This document shows positions 16,817 through 25,412 of a stretch of DNA of 32,473 nucleotides, one piece after another (position 1 is the first letter of the stretch; every line of letters begins with the position of its first letter). The stretch is from positions 1-32,473 of the forward strand of contig JAHBWG010000096.1 of NCBI GenBank assembly GCA_019637095.1, given 5' to 3'. The notes under the pieces were generated by a model. That model worked only from the letters and a program-made list of their open reading frames with translations, made no database searches and was not told the origin of the DNA. The DNA comes from Sandaracinaceae bacterium (GTDB taxonomy: Bacteria; Myxococcota_A; Polyangia; Polyangiales; Sandaracinaceae). The translations under genes were made by a program, and so were the position numbers.

Positions 16817-17746
16817 ATGCGTGGGCGACCGAAGCAGAAGGCGAGTGGCACGACCAAGCGCGTTGAGCGCGGGGCGTCCGAACCGCGCCGCAGGACGTCC
16901 ACGAAAGCTACCGGTGGAGCTGGGGGCCGCGGCCTGACCGGCAAGGGCAAGGGGCTGGTGACGAGCACCTACCCCGAGGCCGACCTGAGTGCCAAGGACG
17001 TCTCCGTCATCGCGCGCCAGCTCCGAGCCGTTGCAGCGCTGCTCGGTTGGAGCTCGATGTACTCCTCCGGGAGTGATTGGAGCAAACTCCTGGAGTACAC
17101 CGGATTCTCTCATGAAGAGCTCGGGCGCTTCATCGTTGCTATGACCGACGCTGATCTCGTGAAGAGCGTGATCGTCCCGGCTCAGAGAACGCCCATCGGG
17201 GGCCGATCGTCTCGACGCACGGTGTGGCAGTCGACCCAGACCACGCCACAGTGGGCGAGAGACGTGCTCTCGCGCTATCGCAGACGGAAAGGGGCAGATG
17301 AGCGCGTCATCGAGGACCTCGGCGCCGCTCTGCGAGGCGAGGCTCCTCCCTCCTTGGTGGCCGCCCGCGAGCGTGTGCGCGCAGCCGAAGCGAAAGCCAG
17401 AGACGACGCCGAGCGCGCGCGCACGGAGCGTCGGGAGGTGCACCGGCGCCGCCTGGTGGCCGCCATCGAGACGGCTCGAGAGGGCGGTCCCGAGAGCGAT
17501 GAGCTCCGCGCGATCGTCGAGAAGGCGAGCCGGCTGCGTTCGGGAGCGGCGAGCACACCGGGGTTCGACAGCATTCTCGGTCTCAGTAACTACCTCGACG
17601 GGTTCCAGAGCATTCTCGCATCCGACTTTGCCGCGCTTCTCGAGCACATCGAGCCTCACGCCGATGGTGTGGCGTGGGCGCTCATCGTGGGCGCCTCGGC
17701 AGGTCTCTCGACCCGTCGCGCGCCGATAGCCGCTTCGCCGCCATGA
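16817..17746 (+). CDS. Unknown protein; possible winged helix plus coiled coil, first gene of accessory cassette
   Basis: Seen: 309 residues, ATG at 16817. Residues 1-45 are basic and low-complexity (RGRPKQKASGTTKR, GGAGGRGLTGKGKG), typical of a nucleic-acid-binding tail. Residues about 57-150 look folded: ARQLRAVAALLGW, DWSKLLEYTGFSHEELGRFI, then a possible hairpin TVWQSTQTTPQWARDVL. This order of helices and a strand pair would suit a winged helix-turn-helix. Residues about 175-235 are a charged coiled coil (RVRAAEAKARDDAERARTER). The C-terminus is mixed helical. No family recognised. The stop overlaps the next ATG (ATGA), so the two products are likely made together. The GC content appears lower than in the flanking chromosome. 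Inference: a DNA-binding accessory or regulator of the restriction cassette. Confidence 0.78.
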   Translation: MRGRPKQKASGTTKRVERGASEPRRRTSTKATGGAGGRGLTGKGKGLVTSTYPEADLSAKDVSVIARQLRAVAALLGWSSMYSSGSDWSKLLEYTGFSHEELGRFIVAMTDADLVKSVIVPAQRTPIGGRSSRRTVWQSTQTTPQWARDVLSRYRRRKGADERVIEDLGAALRGEAPPSLVAARERVRAAEAKARDDAERARTERREVHRRRLVAAIETAREGGPESDELRAIVEKASRLRSGAASTPGFDSILGLSNYLDGFQSILASDFAALLEHIEPHADGVAWALIVGASAGLSTRRAPIAASPP

Positions 17747-18597
17747 TGAATGAGCTCCGTGTCTGCGGGGCACGCGATGACGCCGGTGAAGCGCACGGCG
17801 GCGTCGCCTATGAGGCAGAGGCGCTCTGCCACGCCGCGTTCGAGACCTCGAGCCCCATCGAGAGCTCCTTGCGATTGCGTGACTTTTTCACGAAGTGCGA
17901 GGAGGAAGATCGGGAAGACGATCGTTGGGGCATCGCGGCCGTCCTCTTCTCAGACACGGGGTTGACCGAGCTCTGGGATGACTATCATGCCATGGCGATT
18001 CTACGCCAGAGAGGCGTCGACGAGGCCTTGACGTGGGTCGAGGACCGTCGCTCGAGGCGCCCCTTCGGCAGTCAGGCGTCTCAGGCGGCTGTTTGCTTGG
18101 CGCTCGCGCGAGCGGCGCTGCAGTCCCTACCGTCCTGGACCCGCTTCTGCACGGTCGTCACTCCCTACACCAGCGATGAAGGGAACGTGATGGGCGAGGC
18201 GATTGACATGGTGAAACACGACCCTCCCAAGCTGCTCGCGCTGCTCGTCGGAGCCTGGCGGCGGGAATGGTCTCTGCACTTCATGCTGTTGGACCTCGCT
18301 CGACGTGGCATACACCTGGACGCGAACGACGCGAAGTCGCTGAGAGCCGAGCTCGGGAATGACTGGAGTGCCAGCGCGCTCCCGTCCGCCTGGGCCGTGG
18401 CCGCCTCGCTTCTCCTTTCTGGCGCAGAGGCAGAGGGTCGAGCCGTCGTGACTCAGATCCGCCAGCAGCTGAGGCAGGGAAGCACGAAGCGGGTGGACCT
18501 CCTCTCGCATCCAGATCCGGCGCGTGACGAGTGGCTGGAGATCGTCCCCGATCTCCTCCGGGCCGAGCCCCCTCCGAGTCGGCGCCGTCGAAGCTGA
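17743..18597 (+). CDS. Unknown helical protein, second gene of accessory cassette
   Basis: Seen: 284 residues from the ATG at 17743 (ATGATG; the second ATG at 17746 is equally possible), overlapping the previous stop by four bases. Largely alpha-helical and soluble; notable segments are SLRLRDFFTKCEEEDREDDR, LTELWDDYHAMAILRQRGVD, AWRREWSLHFMLLDLARRGI and a basic tail PPPSRRRRS. There are no transmembrane helices, nucleotide-binding loops or nuclease motifs that I can see. It ends 38 bases before the start of the restriction-modification enzyme, with no terminator between, so all three should be on one transcript. Inference: a partner of the preceding protein, possibly modulating or targeting the enzyme. 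It could also be an independent two-gene system that merely neighbours it. Confidence 0.78.
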   Translation: MMNELRVCGARDDAGEAHGGVAYEAEALCHAAFETSSPIESSLRLRDFFTKCEEEDREDDRWGIAAVLFSDTGLTELWDDYHAMAILRQRGVDEALTWVEDRRSRRPFGSQASQAAVCLALARAALQSLPSWTRFCTVVTPYTSDEGNVMGEAIDMVKHDPPKLLALLVGAWRREWSLHFMLLDLARRGIHLDANDAKSLRAELGNDWSASALPSAWAVAASLLLSGAEAEGRAVVTQIRQQLRQGSTKRVDLLSHPDPARDEWLEIVPDLLRAEPPPSRRRRS

Positions 18598-18635
18598 CGG
18601 TTCCCGACAGGACGCGCTTGCACCGCGTGGGCCAC

Positions 18636-21600
18636 ATGGCCTATGACCCTCCCATGTCATCGCTGCGCCGGCTCTTGGATCGCTACCGCGACGCGGCGAC
18701 GAACCGCGAGGCGGGCACCTACTTCGAGGAGCTGACGGCGAAGTTCCTGCGGACGGACCCGAAGTACGCGAGCCGCTATCGCAGCGTCGTCTCGTACGCC
18801 GAGTTCGCCGCCGGTCGTGGCCTAGACCGGCGTGACGCGGGGATCGATCTGGTCGCCGAGACGTACGGCGGCGAGCTACACGCGATCCAGTGCAAGCTCT
18901 ACCCGGAGGGTTACCAGCTCCAGAAGTCGGATATCGACAGCTTCTTCACCGCCTCGGGGAAGGAGATCTTCGCCGGTCGAGTCATCGTCGCCACCACGAG
19001 CCACTGGAGCGAGCACGCGGAGGCCGCGCTCGAAGGGCAGCAACCACCGGTCACCAAGATCGATCTCCACGCGCTCGAAGAGAGCCCAATCGATTGGTCG
19101 CGGTTCGAGCCAACCGAAGAGACGCTTCCGAGAAAGCCAAAGAAGCAGCCGCTGAAGCACCAAGAGCGCGCCATCGAGAAGGTCCGCGCGGGGCTCGCGG
19201 CGCACGACCGCGGCAAGCTCATCATGGCGTGCGGGACCGGGAAGACGTTCACGAGCCTCAAGGTCGCCGAAGCGGTGGCCGGGGAAGACAGGCGGGTCCT
19301 TTTCCTCGTACCGAGCCTCGCGCTCCTCTCGCAGACGCTCACGGAGTGGACCGCGGAGGCCCACGTCCCTCTGCGCTGCTTCGCTGTCTGCTCGGACGCC
19401 GACGTCGGCAAGAAGAAGCGGCGCAAGCGCGACGACGACGCGATCCAAACCTTCGTTCACGAGCTGTCATACCCCGCCACCACCAACGCGGCGCGCCTGG
19501 CGCTGGAGGTCGAGCGGGCACACGCCGCGTCTGCGATGACGGTCGTCTTCTCGACCTACCACTCCATCGAGGTCGTGAGCGCAGCGCAGCATCAGCACGG
19601 CCTCCCCCCGTTCGACCTCATCGTGTGTGATGAAGCGCACCGCACGACGGGCGCGAAGTTCGCGGACGCAGACGAGAGCCACTTCATCAAGGTCCACGAC
19701 GCCGCGTTCCTGCGCGGAGCGAAGCGCCTCTACATGACGGCGACCCCGCGCGTGTACGGCAACGCCGCCAAGGCGACCGCGGAACAGCAGAGCGTGGCGC
19801 TCTGCTCCATGGACGACGAGGCGCTCTACGGCCCGAGCTTCGACGTGCTCACGTTCTCCGAGGCGGTGAAGCGCGGCCTCCTCGTCGACTACAAGGTCTT
19901 GGTCCTCGCGATCGAGGAGTCTCACGTCAGCCGCCGCCTCCAGGGCCTGCTGGCGGACGCTGACAACACCCTGCGCATGGACGACGCAGCGAAGATCGTA
20001 GGCTGCTGGAAGGCGTTGGGGAAGCAGGGACTCCACGAGGAGCTCCTCGGCGATCGTGACCCGATGCGTCGCGCCGTGGCCTTCTGCCAGGTGATCGAGG
20101 AGCGGCGCGGCGCGAAGGTACACAAGGTCGCGAGCAAGACGATCGCCGAGATGTTCCCGCCGGTCGTCGAAGAGTATGTGCGCACCGCGACGGGCGAAGA
20201 GCGCGCGATCCTCATGGAGCTCTCGACGGAGGTTCGCCACGTCGACGGAGGCATGAATGCCACCGAGAAGCAGGACCACATCGACTGGCTGAAGGAAGAC
20301 GGGCCCGAGGGGACCTGCCGGATCCTGTCGAACGTGCGCTGCCTCTCGGAAGGGGTGGACGTCCCCGCCCTCGACGCGGTGCTCTTCCTCACGCCGCGCA
20401 GCTCGCAGATCGACGTCGTCCAGTCCGTCGGACGCGTGATGCGCACCGCGCCGGGGAAGAAGCGCGGGTACGTGGTCCTGCCGGTCGTCATCCCGGCGGG
20501 GGTCGAGCCTCACGAGGCGCTGAACGACAACGAGACCTACCGCGTCGTCTGGCAGGTGCTCCAGGCGCTGCGCTCGCACGACGATCGCTTCGACGCGATG
20601 ATCAACAAGCTCGAGCTGATCGGCAAGGACCCTACGAAGATGGAGGTCATCGCGATCGTCGACAAGGTCGCCCGCCCCGCCCCGAGCGAGACGAGCGCAG
20701 AGCGCGCGCGGCGCTTCGCCAAGAGCGGGCGCGCCATCGGCAGCGCCCAAGCCCGACGGAGCGACAGCCAACGCACCCTCGAGTTCGAGATCGGCGAGGT
20801 CGAGCGGGCGATCTACGTGAAGCTCGTGCAGAAGGTCGGGAACCGGCACCACTGGGAAGACTGGGCCAAGGACATCGCCGCGATCGCGATGCGCCACATC
20901 GACCGCATCCGCGCCATCCTCGCCGACCCGGGGAGCCACCGGGAGCGCGAGGAGTTCCAGCGTTTCGCCGCGGAGCTGCGCGACGACCTGAACGACGCGA
21001 TCACGGACGACGAGATCGTCGAGATGCTGGCACAGCACCTCGTCACGCGGCCGGTCTTCGACGCGCTCTTCGCCGGCGAGAGCTTCGTCCGCGAGAACGC
21101 CGTCTCCCGCGCGATGCAAGGCCTCCTCGAGCTGCTCAAGGGCCACCACCTCGACAAGGAGGCCGGGACGCTCGAGCAGTTCTACGAGTCCGTGAAGCTC
21201 CGCGCCTCGGGGATCGAGAGCGCGGCGGGCAAGCAGAAGATCGTGCTCGAGCTCTACGACAAGTTCTTCCGCCACGCCTTCCCGCGGATGAGCGAGCGGC
21301 TGGGCATCGTGTACACCCCCGTCGAGATCGTCGACTTCATCCTCCACAGCGTGGCGGAGCTGCTCGAGCAGGAGTTCGGGCAGACGCTCGGGAGCGAGGG
21401 CGTGCACATCCTGGACCCGTTCACCGGCACGGGCACGTTCATCACGCGCCTGTTGCAGAGCGGGCTCATCGAGAAGGACGCGCTCCCGCGCAAGTACGCC
21501 GAGGAGATCCACGCCAACGAGATCGTCCTGCTGGCCTACTACATCGCGGCGATCAACATCGAGGCGACCTACCACGGCATCGTCGGCGGCGCGTACCGGC

Positions 21601-23705
21601 CGTTCGAGGGGATCTGCCTCACCGATACGTTCCAGCTCTACGAGAAGGACGACCTCATCTCCCGCGTGCTGGTGGACAACAGCGCGCGAAGGACCCGGCA
21701 GAAGGGGCTCGACATCCGGGTCATCGTGGGGAATCCACCGTACTCCGTGGGGCAGCAGAGCGAGAACGACAACAATGCCAATGTCGCGTACGCCACCCTC
21801 GATGGGAGAATCGCGAGCACCTATGGAGCTCGCTCCGGGGCCAAGCTCGCCAAAGGGTTATACGACAGCTACGTACGGGCGATCCGATGGGCGAGTGATC
21901 GGGTCGGCGCGAGCGGAATCGTCGCCTTCGTTACGAACGCGAGCTTCGCCGAGGCCCCGACCTTCGACGGTTTACGACGGTGCCTCGTCGAGGAGTTCTC
22001 GAGCCTCTATGTGTTTCACCTGCGGGGAAACCAGCGGACTTCAGGCGAAGTGTCGCGCCGAGAGGGAGGGAAAGTCTTCGGGAGCGGCTCCCGCGCGCCC
22101 GTCGCGATCTCGGTGTTGGTGAAGAACCCAGCCGCGAAAGAGCGTGGGCGTATCCACTTCCGCGACATCGGTGACTACCTGACCCGGGAGGAGAAGCTGG
22201 ACAGGGTGGCTTCTTTCGGCAGTGTTGGGGGCATCGCGAGGGCGAGCGGGTGGCAACACGTCGCTCCCGACGCGCACGGCGACTGGCTCAGGCAGCGCAG
22301 TCGCGACTTCCATCAGTACATAGCCGCGGGAAGCAAGGACAAGGTTGATTCGTCACCAAGGATCTTCGACACCTTCTCGCTCGGGGTCGTCACGAACCGG
22401 GACGCGTGGGTCTACGCCACCTCCGGGCCCGTCCTCGATCGCCATCTTCGCTCCATGGTCGCGTTCTATGTTGCGGAGCTGGAGCGATTCGAGGCCGCTC
22501 ACGCCGGGCTCGACCGGCGCGAGCGCGCAGGTCGCGTCGATGACTTCGTCGAGACGGATCCCACGAAGATCGCCTGGACGCGCGCGCTCAAGGCCGAGCT
22601 CGCGAAGGGTACCCGGCTCGGGTACGACCGCACGAGGATCGTGCCATCGCTCTACCGCCCGTTCGCCAAGCTCTGGCTGTACTTCGACCGGAAGCTGAAC
22701 GAGATGGTCTACCAGATGCCGCGGATGTTTCCTTCGGCGGCTGCGGCGAACCGCGTGATTGGGGTGTCCGCTAGCGAGTCGCGCAGCGGCTATTCGGTGC
22801 TCATGGCCGACGTCATCCCGAGCCTCCACGCGGTCGACATGGTCGGCTCGCAGTACTTCCCGCTCTACCTCTACGACGGAGACGCTGAAGGCGACGACGA
22901 GAGCGACGAGCAGGGCGCGCTGTTCGCCGCAGCCAAGGCGTCACCGAGGGGTACGGCCCGACGGGACGGCATCACCGACGCGGGCCTCGCGCACTTCCAG
23001 AGCGCCTACCCTGGCGAGGGGATCACGAAGGAGGACGTCTTCTACTACGTCTACGGGCTGCTCCATTCGCCGGACTACCGCACGCGCTTTGCCGACAACC
23101 TCGGCAAGGAGCTCCCGCGCATCCCGCGCGTCGCGACGCGAGACGACTTCTGGGCGTTCAGCCGCGCCGGCCGCGCGCTCGGCGAGCTCCACGTCGGTTT
23201 CGAGCGCGTCCCCGAGTACCCGGCGCAGATCGAGGAGCGGGGCGCGAGCCGGGACGCCGCACACTATCGCGTCGAGAAGATGAAGTTCGGCGGCGCGGGA
23301 AAGACCAAGGACAAGAGCGTCGTCGTCTACAACTCCTTCGTCACGGTCCGCGGCATCCCGCTCGAGGCCTACGACTACGTGGTGAACGGCAAGCCGGCCA
23401 TCGAGTGGGTGATGGAGCGGCAGAGCGTCACCACCGACAAGAAGAGCGGCATCGTAAAGGATGCGAACGACTACGCGATCGAGACCGTCGGCGATCCCCG
23501 CTACCCGCTCTCGCTCCTGCTCCGGGTCGTCACCGTGAGCCTCGAGACCAACGCCATCGTCGCGGGCCTCCCTCCTCTGGAGATCATCCACCCCGACGCG
23601 GCGGCCTACGCCGAGCAGCCCCAGACGGAGGAGGAGCGCGCCACGGACGACGATCTCCTCGCGCTCGATGCGGAGGGCTGGGATGACCACGCTCCGACGG
23701 GGTGA
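18636..23705 (+). CDS. Type ISP restriction-modification enzyme (nuclease-helicase-methyltransferase in one chain)
   Basis: Seen: about 1,689 residues, close to the 1,570-1,600 of LlaGI/LlaBIII. Domain order: Mrr-like nuclease with Asp71 (GIDLVAE) and Gln85-X-Lys87 (IQCKLY); SF2 helicase with KHQ (174-176), Walker A ACGTGKT (198-204), DEAH (332-335), TATPR (368-372) and QSVGRVMR (596-603); a helical coupler; an N6-adenine methyltransferase with DPFTGTGTF (927-935) and NPPY (1033-1036); and a long C-terminal region expected to hold target recognition. Known: type ISP enzymes methylate one strand of an asymmetric site and, when unmodified, translocate and cut DNA after convergent enzymes meet. 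The start is uncertain: ATG 18636 or ATG 18654, neither with a good RBS. All catalytic motifs are intact, so it should be active against phage. Confidence 0.93.
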   Translation: MAYDPPMSSLRRLLDRYRDAATNREAGTYFEELTAKFLRTDPKYASRYRSVVSYAEFAAGRGLDRRDAGIDLVAETYGGELHAIQCKLYPEGYQLQKSDIDSFFTASGKEIFAGRVIVATTSHWSEHAEAALEGQQPPVTKIDLHALEESPIDWSRFEPTEETLPRKPKKQPLKHQERAIEKVRAGLAAHDRGKLIMACGTGKTFTSLKVAEAVAGEDRRVLFLVPSLALLSQTLTEWTAEAHVPLRCFAVCSDADVGKKKRRKRDDDAIQTFVHELSYPATTNAARLALEVERAHAASAMTVVFSTYHSIEVVSAAQHQHGLPPFDLIVCDEAHRTTGAKFADADESHFIKVHDAAFLRGAKRLYMTATPRVYGNAAKATAEQQSVALCSMDDEALYGPSFDVLTFSEAVKRGLLVDYKVLVLAIEESHVSRRLQGLLADADNTLRMDDAAKIVGCWKALGKQGLHEELLGDRDPMRRAVAFCQVIEERRGAKVHKVASKTIAEMFPPVVEEYVRTATGEERAILMELSTEVRHVDGGMNATEKQDHIDWLKEDGPEGTCRILSNVRCLSEGVDVPALDAVLFLTPRSSQIDVVQSVGRVMRTAPGKKRGYVVLPVVIPAGVEPHEALNDNETYRVVWQVLQALRSHDDRFDAMINKLELIGKDPTKMEVIAIVDKVARPAPSETSAERARRFAKSGRAIGSAQARRSDSQRTLEFEIGEVERAIYVKLVQKVGNRHHWEDWAKDIAAIAMRHIDRIRAILADPGSHREREEFQRFAAELRDDLNDAITDDEIVEMLAQHLVTRPVFDALFAGESFVRENAVSRAMQGLLELLKGHHLDKEAGTLEQFYESVKLRASGIESAAGKQKIVLELYDKFFRHAFPRMSERLGIVYTPVEIVDFILHSVAELLEQEFGQTLGSEGVHILDPFTGTGTFITRLLQSGLIEKDALPRKYAEEIHANEIVLLAYYIAAINIEATYHGIVGGAYRPFEGICLTDTFQLYEKDDLISRVLVDNSARRTRQKGLDIRVIVGNPPYSVGQQSENDNNANVAYATLDGRIASTYGARSGAKLAKGLYDSYVRAIRWASDRVGASGIVAFVTNASFAEAPTFDGLRRCLVEEFSSLYVFHLRGNQRTSGEVSRREGGKVFGSGSRAPVAISVLVKNPAAKERGRIHFRDIGDYLTREEKLDRVASFGSVGGIARASGWQHVAPDAHGDWLRQRSRDFHQYIAAGSKDKVDSSPRIFDTFSLGVVTNRDAWVYATSGPVLDRHLRSMVAFYVAELERFEAAHAGLDRRERAGRVDDFVETDPTKIAWTRALKAELAKGTRLGYDRTRIVPSLYRPFAKLWLYFDRKLNEMVYQMPRMFPSAAAANRVIGVSASESRSGYSVLMADVIPSLHAVDMVGSQYFPLYLYDGDAEGDDESDEQGALFAAAKASPRGTARRDGITDAGLAHFQSAYPGEGITKEDVFYYVYGLLHSPDYRTRFADNLGKELPRIPRVATRDDFWAFSRAGRALGELHVGFERVPEYPAQIEERGASRDAAHYRVEKMKFGGAGKTKDKSVVVYNSFVTVRGIPLEAYDYVVNGKPAIEWVMERQSVTTDKKSGIVKDANDYAIETVGDPRYPLSLLLRVVTVSLETNAIVAGLPPLEIIHPDAAAYAEQPQTEEERATDDDLLALDAEGWDDHAPTG

Positions 23706-24021
23706 GATCCGCTGGCACACCTTCAAGCCGCCGGACAAGCGGCGGCCCGTCCTCCTCCTCACGCGGGCGGAGACGATCGACGTGCTCGATCCGATCATGG
23801 TCGCGGTGATCACCACCACCGTGCGCGGAATCCCGACCGAGGTGCGCCTCTCGGTCGAGGAGGGCATGCCCGCGCCGTCCGCGATCAAGCTGGATCACGT
23901 CACGCTGGTGCGACGCTCGGATGTCGGGAGGTTGATCACCACCCTGGACGAGGAACGCTGGCCGGAGGTCGAGCAGGCCCTGCTCGTCGCGTGTGGCTTT
24001 CGGCGTCCACCGAGCCGTTGA
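23683..24021 (+). CDS. MazF/PemK-like endoribonuclease toxin without adjacent antitoxin
   Basis: Seen: 112 residues from the ATG at 23683, with GGAGGG six bases upstream inside the preceding gene, which it overlaps by 23 bases. The MazF core is clear: LRRGEIRWHTF, the RPVLLL strand with Arg21-Pro22, AVITTTVRGIPTEVRL with Thr44 at the catalytic position, and SAIKLDHVTLVRRSD (66-80), ending in a helix that closes the fold. Known: MazF family members cut RNA at short sequences and are normally held by MazE encoded just upstream. Here the upstream gene is the restriction-modification enzyme, and no antitoxin-sized gene lies on either side. Inference: either control comes from elsewhere, or the toxin is part of the cassette's defence response, or it is a harmless derivative. 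Confidence 0.85.
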   Translation: MTTLRRGEIRWHTFKPPDKRRPVLLLTRAETIDVLDPIMVAVITTTVRGIPTEVRLSVEEGMPAPSAIKLDHVTLVRRSDVGRLITTLDEERWPEVEQALLVACGFRRPPSR

Positions 24022-24052
24022 GGCGTGTGTTCGCGCTCGAGCCGGCTGCGGG

Positions 24053-24075
24053 GCCGTCCACCCGAGCTGGACGGC
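24053..24075 (+). terminator. Inverted repeat ending the accessory cassette
   Basis: GCCGTCCA (24053-24060), a 7-base loop CCCGAGC, then TGGACGGC (24068-24075): a perfect 8-base stem 31 bases after the MazF-like stop. No T tract follows, as is usual in this GC range. Confidence 0.6.
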
Positions 24076-24103
24076 GCCGGCGCGATGCGCGAGGGTCGGC
24101 GCG

Positions 24104-24328
24104 ATGAGGACGTGGCAGACCGAGGGGCCGGATCGCTCGTTCGTGTGCGAGGTGTCGGACGGCGGCGTGAGCGTCGGCGAGACGCGGGGCGACCCGCACA
24201 CCGACGCGTTCCAGAGCTGCACGCACGCGGAGTTCCTCGCGGGCCGCTTCGAGGGCGTGGTGCGCGCGCACCACGGAGACGCGGTGCTCGCCGAGGTGCG
24301 CGAAGAGGTCCGGCGCCGCGCGCGTTGA
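24104..24328 (+). CDS. Small hypothetical protein, 74 residues
   Basis: Seen: ATG at 24104 with GAGGG eight bases upstream. The frame contains FVCEVSDGGVSVGETRGDPH, FQSCTHAEFLAGRFEGVVRA and ends in a basic helix VREEVRRRAR. It has two Cys and an acidic first half, is soluble, and has no signal peptide. I do not recognise a family. It lies after the terminator-like repeat and 43 bases before the C45-type gene, so it belongs with the following operon rather than the defence cassette. Function unknown. Confidence 0.6.
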   Translation: MRTWQTEGPDRSFVCEVSDGGVSVGETRGDPHTDAFQSCTHAEFLAGRFEGVVRAHHGDAVLAEVREEVRRRAR

Positions 24329-24371
24329 GCGCGTGTGGCGCGGCTCGACGCCGCGGGGCACGCTCCGGCGG

Positions 24372-25412
24372 ATGGACGTCCTCCGGCTCAAGGGCCTCGC
24401 GCCGCGCGAGCGCGGGCGCGCGCACGGCGAGCACTTCCGCCCGCGCATTCTCGAGCTCGCCGAGCTGCGCGTGGAGCTCGCGCTGTCGCAGGGCAAGCTC
24501 TCGAGCGAGGCGAAGCTCCTCGAGATCTGCCGGCAGCACCTGCCCGTCCTGTCGGCGTTCGACGCGGCGCTCGCCGACGAGCTCGCGGGCATCGCGCAGG
24601 GCGCGGACCTCGACCCGGCGCGTCTGGTGGCGCTCAACCACTACACCGACCTCAAGGACATCGCGGACGAGGAGTGCTCCTCGGCCGCCGCGCGCACGCC
24701 CGACGGGCCGGTCCTCGGGCAGACGTGGGACATGCACGGCTCGGTCGAGCCGTTCGTGTGCATGCTCGAGCTCGACGACGTGGTGATGTTCAGCATCACC
24801 GGCTGCCTCGGGATGGCCGGGATGAACGCGGCCGGGCTCGGCGTCTGCATCAACAACCTCCGGAGCGACGACGCGCGCGTCGGCGTCGTGTGGCCGGCGC
24901 TCGTGCGCCGCATGCTGCGCGAGCCGAACGCCGAGGCGGCCCTGCACGTCTTGATGACCGCGCCGATGGCCTCGGGCCACCACTACCTCTTCGGCGACGC
25001 GCGCCGCGTCTACGGCGTCGAGACGAGCGGCGAGCGCAAGCACGTCGTCTACGACGCGCGCTTCGACGCGGCGCCCGTGTCCTACCTCCACACCAACCAC
25101 TGCCTCAGCCCCGAGATCGGCGCGGTGAGCTCGGTCGGCGAGACGTCGACGAGCTACGAGCGCTACGCGTGGCTCGACGCGAGCGTGCGCGCGCGCGCGC
25201 TCGAGAGCCGGCGCGATTTGTGGGAGCGCCTCGGCAGTCACGACGGCTACCCGAGGAGCGTGTGCACGCACCTCGCGAGCGAGGCCGCGCCGCACGCGAT
25301 GAAGACCTGCGGCGCCGTGGTGATCGATCCCGCGCGGCGCGAGCTCTGGGCCTGCCAGGGCTGCGTGCACGGCGCCGAGCCCATCCCCTTCACCGTCGGA
25401 GCGAGCGCGTGA
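24372..25412 (+). CDS. C45-type N-acyltransferase/amide hydrolase (acyl-CoA:6-APA acyltransferase family)
   Basis: Seen: 346 residues from the ATG at 24372. The Ntn-hydrolase core is visible: HYTDLKDIADEECSSAAA with the putative nucleophile Cys102, then GPVLGQTWDMHGSVEPFV (113-130) and MAGMNAAGLGVCINNL, all typical of peptidase family C45. C45 members usually self-cleave just before the Cys to expose it as N-terminal nucleophile. No signal peptide. Known: the family includes isopenicillin-N acyltransferase and beta-alanyl amide hydrolases. The stop overlaps the aminotransferase start (GTGA). Inference: it releases an amino compound from an N-acyl or aminoacyl amide, which the coupled transaminase then uses. 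A cytoplasmic catabolic or detoxifying role is likelier than antibiotic synthesis. Confidence 0.83.
   Translation: MDVLRLKGLAPRERGRAHGEHFRPRILELAELRVELALSQGKLSSEAKLLEICRQHLPVLSAFDAALADELAGIAQGADLDPARLVALNHYTDLKDIADEECSSAAARTPDGPVLGQTWDMHGSVEPFVCMLELDDVVMFSITGCLGMAGMNAAGLGVCINNLRSDDARVGVVWPALVRRMLREPNAEAALHVLMTAPMASGHHYLFGDARRVYGVETSGERKHVVYDARFDAAPVSYLHTNHCLSPEIGAVSSVGETSTSYERYAWLDASVRARALESRRDLWERLGSHDGYPRSVCTHLASEAAPHAMKTCGAVVIDPARRELWACQGCVHGAEPIPFTVGASA

Noticed and set aside
19467-21575. Long antisense open frame (702 residues) within the restriction-modification gene
   Set aside because: Shadow frame: the sense strand carries all nuclease, helicase and methyltransferase motifs across the same interval.
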